From PUPG01 sp031323845 (GTDB lineage Bacteria > Bacteroidota > Bacteroidia > Bacteroidales > UBA7960), in assembly GCA_031323845.1 (NCBI GenBank), contig JAVIYP010000017.1, positions 1 through 47,005 of the forward strand: DNA of 47,005 nt, written 5' to 3'. How positions within the stretch are numbered: position 1 is the stretch's first letter; every line of letters begins with the position of its first letter. Positions 33,690-41,039 of this stretch are shown one piece after another. Under the pieces are notes generated by a model. It saw only the letters and a program-made list of their open reading frames with translations. It was not told the DNA's origin and did not search any database. Made by a program: the position numbers and the translations under genes.

Positions 33690-34088
33690 CTACACTTCGT
33701 TGGGCTTTCTGTTCATTTTTGCTTCAATGCTGAGGGTGGCATGAGGCACACTTCTGAGACGTTCTTTCGAGATGAGTTTTCCGGTTGCCCTGCAAACCCC
33801 GTAGGTCTTATTCTCGATGCGGATCAGTGCGTTTTCAAGGTCGCGTATGAATTTTTGCTGCCTTGCGGCAAGCTGACTGTTCTCTTCCTTGGAAAGCACC
33901 TGGGAACCTTCTTCCAGTATCTTAAACGAAGGAGAAGTATCGTTGGTATCGTTTGCGTTCTGAGTGGTATAGGCCTCGGTGAGCAGCTTTAGTCCTTCAC
34001 GGGCCTCAACCAGTTTTTTTTCGATGATTTCCCTGAATTCCTTCAGTTCTTCATCCGAATACCGGGTTTTTTCACGTTTCGTTTCCAT
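33690..34088 (-). CDS. TraR/DksA-family protein with degenerate zinc finger
   Basis: The 132-residue product has a helical N-terminal half (coiled-coil-like EELKEFREIIEKKLVEAREG) and a C-terminal zinc-finger-like segment IENKTYGVCRATGKLISKER. Only one of the four zinc ligands remains (Cys99): the partner positions are Thr and, in the second pair, VPHA. This form is familiar in Bacteroidota. DksA-type proteins bind RNA polymerase in the secondary channel and mediate the ppGpp response; whether this variant does is unproven. It lies between ileS (19 bases upstream) and the LspA fusion, the order typical of the phylum. Confidence 0.9.
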   Translation of the reverse strand: METKREKTRYSDEELKEFREIIEKKLVEAREGLKLLTEAYTTQNANDTNDTSPSFKILEEGSQVLSKEENSQLAARQQKFIRDLENALIRIENKTYGVCRATGKLISKERLRSVPHATLSIEAKMNRKPNEV

Positions 34089-34107
34089 TTCAGCAGTGTT
34101 TGGTTTA

Positions 34108-37100
34108 CTATTTATTGTTTTTTTTGATCAGCACATAGGTCTGCAAGTCATTGACCAGTTCAACAGCAACCCTTTCCTCGTCTTCAATCTTATCAACATA
34201 ACATAATTGCCGCGCCAATGTCTCCGAACAAATATAATCATTATTGTTTAAAACGGCCTCGGTAATTTTTTCATGCTGTTCGATTTGAAGCTCGATATTA
34301 TCAGTGACTTCGAGGCCCTTTTCTTTACGGATGTTTTGTATCCTGTTTATCAGTTCCCTGGCGATGCCTTCGTTACGCAGTTCAGCGGTTATGGTAACGT
34401 CGAGGGCTACGGTCAGCCTGCCTTCGTTGGCAACGAGCCAGCCCGGGATGTCTTCCGGGATGATCTCCACCTCGTTGATTGAGAGCTCCACTTCCTGTTC
34501 TTCGACCTTCAGCGATACTTTGCCATGCTCTTCCATGTGCATTATGTCGTCTTGCGAAAACCGGCCGATGGCGGCGGCCACCTGCTTCATCAACTTTCCG
34601 AAGCGGGGGCCAAGCGCTTTGAAGTCAGGCTTGATCTTCTTCACCAGCACCCCTTCCGAGTCAACCAGGTATTCGAGCTCCTTAACGTTCACTTCCGAAA
34701 GGATGAGCTGTTCGACCGCCTTCAGCTGTTCCCTGAAGGCATTATCCGGAACCGGCACCATGATCTTCTGCAGGGGCTGCCTCACCCTGATGTTGACTTT
34801 TTTCCTCAGGGCAAGCACCATGGAGGATATTTTTTGCGCCAGCTGCATGCGTTCTTCAAGCCCGGTGTCTATCATGGCTTCATCAGCAACCGGAAAATCA
34901 GTATGGTGGACGGAATCCACGTTGAAGCGCTTACTGACCTTATTCAGGTCGGTGAAGAGGCGTTCGCTGAAGAAGGGGGCGATGGGCGCCGACAGCATGG
35001 AAAGTATTTCGAGGCACCGGTACAGGGTCTGGTAAGCCGACACCTTATCCTGCGTGTAGTCGCCTTTCCAGAACCTCCGGCGGCTGAGCCTGACATACCA
35101 GTTGCTGAGGTGTTCGTCAACAAATTCCTGTATCAGGCGGCTGGCACGGGTAGGTTCAAAATCGGCATAGCATTCGTCGGTTTTCCTGATCAGCGTATTC
35201 AGCTCTGACAGGATCCAGCGGTCAAGCTCGGGTCGCTGGTCATAAGGCACCTCCTCTTCACGGTAGGAAAAACCGTCAATATTCGCATACAGGGCAAAAA
35301 AGGCGTAGGTGTTGTAAAGGGTGCCGAAAAACTTTCTTTTGACTTCGGCAACGCCTTCCAGGTCGAACTTCAGGTTGTCCCACGGCTGTGCGTTGGAGAT
35401 CATGTACCACCTGGTGGCGTCAGGACCAAACTCCCTGATGGTTTCAAAGGGGTCAATGGCGTTGCCCAGCCGTTTCGACATCTTATTGCCGGCTTTATCG
35501 AGAACCAGGCCGTTCGACACCACTGTTTTAAAGGCAACGGAGCCGGAGATCATGCTGGCGATGGCATGAAGGGTAAAAAACCACCCCCTGGTCTGATCAA
35601 CGCCTTCGGCAATGAAGTCGGCCGGAAAGTTTTCCCCGAAGGTCTTTATGTTTTCGAAGGGATAGTGAAACTGGGCATACGGCATGGCTCCGCTGTCGAA
35701 CCACACATCTATGAGATCGGCTTCGCGGATCATCTTTTTTCCCGAAGGAGACGCCAGCACCACTTCATCAACAAAGGGGCGGTGCAGGTCAACCTGTGCA
35801 TAATTTTCGTCCGACAGCTTGTCAGGTTCAAAACCGGCAATGGGGTTGTTTTCCATAAACCCTGCCCTGACAGATTCATCTATGGCCTCCCTGAGTTGTG
35901 CCACGGAACCGATGCAAACCATTTCGCTGCGGTCTTCAGTAACCCAGATCGGCAACGGAACGCCCCAGTAGCGCGAGCGACTGAGGTTCCAGTCCTGCAG
36001 GTTTTCAAGCCAGTTGCCGAAGCGGCCCGTGCCTGTGCTTTCCGGTTTCCACTGTATGCTTTTGTTCAGCTCAATCATGGTGTCCTTAACCGCCGTGGTG
36101 CGGATAAACCAGCTGTCGAGCGGATAATAAAGGATGGGTTTGTCGGTACGCCAGCAGTGCGGATAGGAGTGCTCGTACTTCTCGGCCCTGAACGCCCTGT
36201 TTTCGGTCTTGAGTTTGATGATGATGTCCACATCCACAGGCCGCTCTTCGGGTGGATCGTTTTCGCCGATGTACTCGGGTTTTACATAGCGTCCGGCAAA
36301 CTCGCCCATGGCCTGCACAAAACGTCCTTTCTTATCTACCATGGTAAGCGCACCCAGATCATACTGCTGACCCATTTTGAAGTCGTCGGCTCCAAAGCTT
36401 GGAGCAATATGCACAATGCCTGTACCCTCCTCGGTGGTGACAAAGTCGCCGATGATCACCCGGAAAGGGTCACCGGTTTCAGGCCGGGCATAAGGCAGCA
36501 ACTGTTCGTAACGGATGTTGTTGAAGCGCGAGCCTTTGTGTTCGGCCACAACCTCAAAGGGAATGTGCTTGTCGCCGGGCGTGTACTCTTCCATCTTCAG
36601 CTGAGTTTGCTTTTCGCTGAAAAAGCCCGTTAAAAGATCCTTGGCAAGAATCACGCATACGGGCTTGTGGGTATACGCGTTAAACGTCCGCACCTGCACA
36701 TAGCTGATGTTGGCACCCACGGCAAGCCCGGTATTGCTGGGCAAGGTCCAGGGCGTCGTCGTCCAGGCCAGGAAAAACACTTCTTCATCCCCGTGCTCAA
36801 ACAGAAATGCCGATTGCTCATCGCGAACGACCTTAAACTGAGCGGTTAGCGAATTGTCTTTCACCATGCGGTAACAGCCCGGCTGGTTCAGTTCATGCGT
36901 GCTCAGGCCCGTCCCTGCAGCAGGAGAATACGGCTGTATGCTGTAACCCTTGTACAGCAACCCCTTTTCAAAAAGTTTGGCCAGCAGGTGCCAGACCGTT
37001 TCAATGTATTTTGTGTCGAAGGTGATGTAAGGATGATCCAGGTCAACCCAATAACCCATCTGACGCGTAAGCTCATCCCAGGTGTCCTTGTACTTCATCA

Positions 37101-37473
37101 CGTCTGTACGACAGGCCTGGTTGTAATCCTTAATGGATATGCTCTTTCCTATGTCTTCCTTGGTAATGCCCAAAAGCTTTTCCACCCCTATCTCAACAGG
37201 CAGCCCGTGTGTGTCCCAGCCGGCTTTTCTGTTGACCAGGTAGCCCTTTTGTGTACGGTACCGGCAAAAGATGTCCTTGATAGCGCGCGCCATTACATGA
37301 TGAATGCCCGGCAAGCCGTTGGCCGACGGCGGACCTTCGTAAAAAACCCAGGGTGTATGTCCCTGCCTGAGCTCAAGGCTCTTTTTAAAGGTGTCGTTCT
37401 CCTCCCACCAGGAACGGATTTCCCTGCCAATGCGGGACAAATCCAGGTGTTTGTATTCAGCGTATTTAGACAT
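34108..37473 (-). CDS. ileS: Isoleucine--tRNA ligase
   Basis: The 1121-residue class I synthetase charges tRNA-Ile. It carries the HIGH-like signature in PSANGLPGIHHVMARAIKDI, the editing domain (CP1, about residues 190-410, TEEGTGIVHIAPSFGADDF) and KMSKR near residue 662 (AGNKMSKRLGNAIDPF). Length and the C-terminal arrangement fit the longer eukaryotic-like IleRS form common in Bacteroidota. The anticodon-binding region and the C-terminal extension (YVDKIEDEERVAVEL) are intact. It heads a likely operon with the DksA-like gene and the LspA fusion. Confidence 0.97.
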   Translation of the reverse strand: MSKYAEYKHLDLSRIGREIRSWWEENDTFKKSLELRQGHTPWVFYEGPPSANGLPGIHHVMARAIKDIFCRYRTQKGYLVNRKAGWDTHGLPVEIGVEKLLGITKEDIGKSISIKDYNQACRTDVMKYKDTWDELTRQMGYWVDLDHPYITFDTKYIETVWHLLAKLFEKGLLYKGYSIQPYSPAAGTGLSTHELNQPGCYRMVKDNSLTAQFKVVRDEQSAFLFEHGDEEVFFLAWTTTPWTLPSNTGLAVGANISYVQVRTFNAYTHKPVCVILAKDLLTGFFSEKQTQLKMEEYTPGDKHIPFEVVAEHKGSRFNNIRYEQLLPYARPETGDPFRVIIGDFVTTEEGTGIVHIAPSFGADDFKMGQQYDLGALTMVDKKGRFVQAMGEFAGRYVKPEYIGENDPPEERPVDVDIIIKLKTENRAFRAEKYEHSYPHCWRTDKPILYYPLDSWFIRTTAVKDTMIELNKSIQWKPESTGTGRFGNWLENLQDWNLSRSRYWGVPLPIWVTEDRSEMVCIGSVAQLREAIDESVRAGFMENNPIAGFEPDKLSDENYAQVDLHRPFVDEVVLASPSGKKMIREADLIDVWFDSGAMPYAQFHYPFENIKTFGENFPADFIAEGVDQTRGWFFTLHAIASMISGSVAFKTVVSNGLVLDKAGNKMSKRLGNAIDPFETIREFGPDATRWYMISNAQPWDNLKFDLEGVAEVKRKFFGTLYNTYAFFALYANIDGFSYREEEVPYDQRPELDRWILSELNTLIRKTDECYADFEPTRASRLIQEFVDEHLSNWYVRLSRRRFWKGDYTQDKVSAYQTLYRCLEILSMLSAPIAPFFSERLFTDLNKVSKRFNVDSVHHTDFPVADEAMIDTGLEERMQLAQKISSMVLALRKKVNIRVRQPLQKIMVPVPDNAFREQLKAVEQLILSEVNVKELEYLVDSEGVLVKKIKPDFKALGPRFGKLMKQVAAAIGRFSQDDIMHMEEHGKVSLKVEEQEVELSINEVEIIPEDIPGWLVANEGRLTVALDVTITAELRNEGIARELINRIQNIRKEKGLEVTDNIELQIEQHEKITEAVLNNNDYICSETLARQLCYVDKIEDEERVAVELVNDLQTYVLIKKNNK

Positions 37474-37559
37474 TACGTATTCAGCTTTTTTCTTTTCTTC
37501 ACCTTACAGTCATCCTTAGAACAACTGTTTTTCAGGAAAATAATTATTTTTCAGAGCCG

Positions 37560-37567
37560 CAAAATTA
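37560..37567 (-). promoter_or_regulatory. Possible -7 box for ileS
   Basis: On the minus strand TAATTTTG is an exact TAnnTTTG match about 87 bases upstream of the ileS ATG. No -33 TTTG is found at the expected distance, so this is tentative. Confidence 0.3.
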
Positions 37568-37716
37568 TAAAAATATTACCAGATCCCGTGCTTTTTCCAC
37601 ACAATATATGCGTTTGTGCTGCACGGAAACGAAGTATGATGTGTGCTGCGTTCCGGCAATCGTTGACGCTTAGACCGTATTCCTGACCATACACCATAAA
37701 AAACGCCAGCACGGCA

Positions 37717-37745
37717 TTGTTTTGTGCGCTGTTTTTTTATTTTTG
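37717..37745 (+). promoter_or_regulatory. Promoter of the small Cys-rich protein gene
   Basis: TATTTTTG (37738-37745) matches the -7 consensus exactly, and TTG (37717-37719) lies 18 bases upstream. Transcription would start near 37752, just 17 bases before the ATG at 37769, which supports that start over the upstream frame opening. Confidence 0.45.
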
Positions 37746-37768
37746 ACAGCATTACTTGCCCTTTTGTC

Positions 37769-38242
37769 ATGAAGATATACTTTCAAAAGAGTTTGTGCAA
37801 AAAATGTCCTTATTCCGGTTTCAGACATTGCCACTACAAAAGCGGCGTGATCAGCAGCCTGCCGAAAACCGGCAACGGCCTGAAGGTCATTCACAAATGC
37901 CAGCATTATAAAAAAATATTCCTGAAAGGGCAGCTGGTGCTGGTCGACCTGTATCATCAGTTCAGGGGGCCGGATGGCCGATGGGCATATCATCCGGCCC
38001 ACTCCGGTGTTCCCGGGGTCGTTACAGGCACACGGGGGAACAAGTTCCTTGTAGAATTATTTGACACTTATTTCCTGAATCGCAAGGGTCGTGGCAAACC
38101 TGTCTCCGATCAATTACGACTGGTTCGTGAATGCACCAGGGCAGCCAAAGACATTCGCCCGCTCATGGTTCAAAAAGAGTTCAGCATGATGCCCGAACAA
38201 CAGTGTGAGCAACAACCCACCACTACACGCCTGCTGAACTGA
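37769..38242 (+). CDS. Small Cys-rich protein, possible zinc-binding, function unknown
   Basis: I do not recognise the family. The 157-residue product begins MKIYFQKSLCKKCPYSGFRH; Cys10, Cys13, Cys21 and Cys44 could form a metal site. A central hydrophobic segment (LVLVDLYHQFRGPDGRWAYH) and PGVVTGTRGNKFLVELFD look like a small beta-barrel such as an SH3-like fold. No signal peptide or TM helix is apparent. The frame opens 15 codons earlier, but an exact -7 box overlaps that stretch. It is divergent from ileS and precedes a response regulator gene by 125 bases. Confidence 0.65.
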   Translation: MKIYFQKSLCKKCPYSGFRHCHYKSGVISSLPKTGNGLKVIHKCQHYKKIFLKGQLVLVDLYHQFRGPDGRWAYHPAHSGVPGVVTGTRGNKFLVELFDTYFLNRKGRGKPVSDQLRLVRECTRAAKDIRPLMVQKEFSMMPEQQCEQQPTTTRLLN

Positions 38243-38323
38243 GCAGGTCCTCCATAATTTGTTATGTAATTAAAAAGGTATTGTAAAAAAAGAAAATATT
38301 GTATAATTATTAAACAAATTTTG

Positions 38324-38331
38324 TATTTTTG
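38324..38331 (+). promoter_or_regulatory. -7 box of the Fis-type response regulator gene
   Basis: TATTTTTG matches TAnnTTTG exactly. A TTG at 38299-38301 lies 22 bases upstream, slightly long. The leader would be about 30 bases. Confidence 0.45.
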
Positions 38332-38366
38332 GCCGATCCTTTTTAAGAACCAACAAACCAAAATTG

Positions 38367-38960
38367 ATGAACACGAAACAATACCGCATCCTTATCATTG
38401 ACGACAATCCTCATATTTTATCCACCGTACCGGTACTGTTAAGGCCGCGATTCGGCCAGGTTATGACGCTTGACCGTCACGACATTGCCCTGTCGGTGCT
38501 CCGGGATGAACATTTTGACCTGGTGTTGCTTGACATGCATTTTGCTTTCGGGCTTTATAAAGGCCGCGAAGGTTTTGGTTTTTTACACGCCATCAGGGAG
38601 CTCAACCCTGAAGCTTTAGTGGTGCTTATGGCCGGCAGCGACCACATTAGCCATGCCCGCGAAGGCCTGGCAGAAGGGGCGTCGGACTTTTTGATCAAGC
38701 CCTGGAATCCTGACAAGCTTGTTTCCAACCTGGTGATGTTGTTACGCCTGCGTGATCTTGAAAAAGAGAACGCGTTTCTGCGTGAGCTGTTTGACAAAAA
38801 GAAGAAAAACGAAGTCTTTAATCTTGAAGAAACAGAAAAACAGATCCTCAGGAAGGCTGTCTTTGCATACCGGGGCAACATGTCGCATGCGGCCCGTCAG
38901 CTGGGCATCACCCGTGCGACGCTTTATGCCAAAATGAAAAAGTATAACATCAGTCCCTAA
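38367..38960 (+). CDS. Response regulator with Fis-type DNA-binding domain (NtrC-like without AAA+ domain)
   Basis: The 197-residue protein has a receiver domain (phospho-acceptor Asp56 in LVLLDMHFAFG, conserved Lys in LIKPWNPDKL) and a C-terminal Fis-type helix-turn-helix (NMSHAARQLGITRATLYAKM). The sigma-54 AAA+ domain of NtrC proteins is absent, so it resembles RegA/PrrA regulators. The receiver shares the FAFGLYKGREGFGFL insertion seen in NtrC-type regulators of this phylum. No kinase gene is adjacent, so it is an orphan here. The start is the ATG at 38367; a TTG one codon earlier is less likely. Confidence 0.9.
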   Translation: MNTKQYRILIIDDNPHILSTVPVLLRPRFGQVMTLDRHDIALSVLRDEHFDLVLLDMHFAFGLYKGREGFGFLHAIRELNPEALVVLMAGSDHISHAREGLAEGASDFLIKPWNPDKLVSNLVMLLRLRDLEKENAFLRELFDKKKKNEVFNLEETEKQILRKAVFAYRGNMSHAARQLGITRATLYAKMKKYNISP

Positions 38961-38975
38961 GAAACCCCTACTGTT

Positions 38976-39677
38976 TTGGAAATTGTGTTCATACTGAGTT
39001 CGCCTGCGCGGGAAGAGAATGTGGGCGCGGCCGCCCGGGCCATGAAGACCATAGGGTTTTCACGCCTGCGGCTGGTCACTCCCCTGTGTAATCATCTTGG
39101 CGAGCGTGCCAGGGCCACCGCGCATGGCTCTTCCGGCATCCTGGAGGCGGCAGAGGTCTTCAGCAGCTTGTCAGAAGCAGCGGCAGACCTTTCCCTGCTT
39201 ATCGGCACCGCAGCAAAAAAACGCAACATTCGCGAGGACCGCCACCCGCTCGACGCATTGCCTGACATGTTGCTCGCCAAGGGCTCTGCCGTAAAAAGTG
39301 CAGGCATTGTTTTCGGCGGCGAGGAGTCGGGGCTGTCCAACCGTGAGCTGGACCAGTGCCATTTGTTGACCACCATTCCGATGGCTTCCAGGTATCCTTC
39401 CCTCAACCTGGGCCAGGCAGTGATGGTGTATGCATATGCCTTGTCGAAGATCAGCCTGAACCTGACCGCCAGAAAACCCCGGCCTGCCACCTCCGCCGAG
39501 CTGCCTGCAATGAGGGAAAAAGCACGGCAAATACTCGGCGACGTGCACATCCCTGAAGACCACATCATTTACAGGCGCATCATGGAACGTCTGATGATGC
39601 TTGACCAGGACGACCTGCACCTCTTCCATTCGTTTTCCAAATACTATCTTAAGAAATATCACGGTCGTGTGAAGTGA
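38976..39677 (+). CDS. trmJ: TrmJ-like tRNA/rRNA 2'-O-methyltransferase (SpoU/TrmH superfamily)
   Basis: The 233-residue SPOUT enzyme begins MEIVFILSSPAREENVGAAA and has the three SPOUT motifs: NVGAAARAMKTIGF, VFGGEESGLSNRELDQC and IPMASRYPSLNLGQAVMVYA, which form the knotted SAM site. The order and length suit TrmJ, which methylates position 32 of tRNAs; substrate assignment is by similarity only. The start codon is TTG, with no ATG nearby. It lies 15 bases after the response regulator gene, suggesting one operon, and is convergent with the MFS gene. Confidence 0.8.
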   Translation: MEIVFILSSPAREENVGAAARAMKTIGFSRLRLVTPLCNHLGERARATAHGSSGILEAAEVFSSLSEAAADLSLLIGTAAKKRNIREDRHPLDALPDMLLAKGSAVKSAGIVFGGEESGLSNRELDQCHLLTTIPMASRYPSLNLGQAVMVYAYALSKISLNLTARKPRPATSAELPAMREKARQILGDVHIPEDHIIYRRIMERLMMLDQDDLHLFHSFSKYYLKKYHGRVK

Positions 39678-39709
39678 TCCGTGGTGGCTCCCGGCTGTTC
39701 GGTCCTGTC

Positions 39710-40963
39710 TCAGTTCAGTGCCTTTACGATGGCCGGCAGCCGTTTCCCGAACAGCAGTGCAGAGGCCAGGCATACCAGTGAGAACAGGAACACGGTGAAC
39801 GGCACTCCGAGATATTCGGCCACGACTCCGGCGAGGAGGCTTCCCAGCGGGGTTATCCCCATAAAGGTCAGGCTGTACAGCGAAACCACGCGTCCGCGCT
39901 TGTCTTCATCTGCAATGCTTTGGATGAGGGTGTTCGTTGCGTTGAAGTGCACGATCATTCCAAAACCGGTAAAAGCAAGGGCTGCTATCGAAAGCAGGGT
40001 GATCCCCGAAAGTGCGAACACGGCCAGTCCGGCGGCAAAGACCAGGGCCGCCCTGAAGGTGAGGTGCGGGATGCCCTGCACGCTTTTCCTGGAGGCCAGG
40101 TAGAAGGCCCCGGTGAGTGCGCCGGCGCCCAGCGCCCCGGTGAGCACCCCCAGCAGTTGTGAGTCCCCTTTAAGGATATCGGCGGCAAACAGCGGCATCA
40201 GGGCCTGAAAGGGCAGACCGAAAAAACTGCTCAGAGCAACCAGCGTTATCAGGTAGCGGACAGGCCTGAAGGCCCAGGCATAGCGGAAGCCTTCGCGCAG
40301 CTGGGCCAGGAGCGACCCAAAATGCCTCGGCCTGGCCTTCCTGTTTATGCGCATCGCCAGCAGCCCTGTAATCACAGCAAGGAAGGTCACCCCGTTGATG
40401 AAGAAACACCAGCCTTCCCCGACAAGGGCAATCAGCACGCCGCCAATGGGCGGACCGATAAAGCGCGCCAGGTTATAGAGCGATGAGTTCAGGGCGATGG
40501 CGTTCGAGAGGTCCTCGCGCCGGGTGATGATGTCGGGCACAAACGACTGGCGGAACGGGGTGTCGAAAGCCAGCACCACACCATTGACCAGGGCCATTAC
40601 GATGATCAGGTTAACAGTGATCGTTCCGGTCAGGGTTAGCAGGGCGAGGGTGAAGGCCACCAGCATGGAAAGGGTTTGCGTGAGGATGATCACCCGGCGC
40701 CTGTCCCACCGGTCGGCCAGCACGCCGGCCAGCGGCGTGATGAACAAGGAGGGTATCTGCAGGGCAAAGGCAATGGTGCCGAGCAGCAAGGCTGAACCGG
40801 TAAGCCGGTACACCAGCCATCCCATGGCAATGTTCTGAACCCAGACACCCACCAGGGAGATGCTCTGACCATAGTAATAATAACGGTAGTTCCGGTATGA
40901 CAACGCCCGGAACATCGTACGCACCGTGTCAAAATTGCTGGGTCTGCCTCTGAATGGATACAT
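39710..40963 (-). CDS. MFS transporter (EntS/MFS_3-like exporter)
   Basis: The 417-residue protein has 12 predicted TM helices. The opening FRALSYRNYRYYYYGQSISL, the loop 2-3 motif GVLADRWDRRRVIILTQ and IGPPIGGVLIALVGEGWCFF are typical of the MFS_3 group that includes enterobactin exporter EntS and macrolide exporters. It would act as an inner-membrane proton-coupled exporter; no substrate is inferable. It lies 76 bases downstream of the MacAB-like operon on the same strand and could be read from it. Confidence 0.92.
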   Translation of the reverse strand: MYPFRGRPSNFDTVRTMFRALSYRNYRYYYYGQSISLVGVWVQNIAMGWLVYRLTGSALLLGTIAFALQIPSLFITPLAGVLADRWDRRRVIILTQTLSMLVAFTLALLTLTGTITVNLIIVMALVNGVVLAFDTPFRQSFVPDIITRREDLSNAIALNSSLYNLARFIGPPIGGVLIALVGEGWCFFINGVTFLAVITGLLAMRINRKARPRHFGSLLAQLREGFRYAWAFRPVRYLITLVALSSFFGLPFQALMPLFAADILKGDSQLLGVLTGALGAGALTGAFYLASRKSVQGIPHLTFRAALVFAAGLAVFALSGITLLSIAALAFTGFGMIVHFNATNTLIQSIADEDKRGRVVSLYSLTFMGITPLGSLLAGVVAEYLGVPFTVFLFSLVCLASALLFGKRLPAIVKALN

Positions 40964-41039
40964 CGCTGCCGATTGGAATACTGCAGGACAAAGGTAATAA
41001 ATTGGGTGCTCTGTGCTGTGAAGATGCTTATGATGGCTG

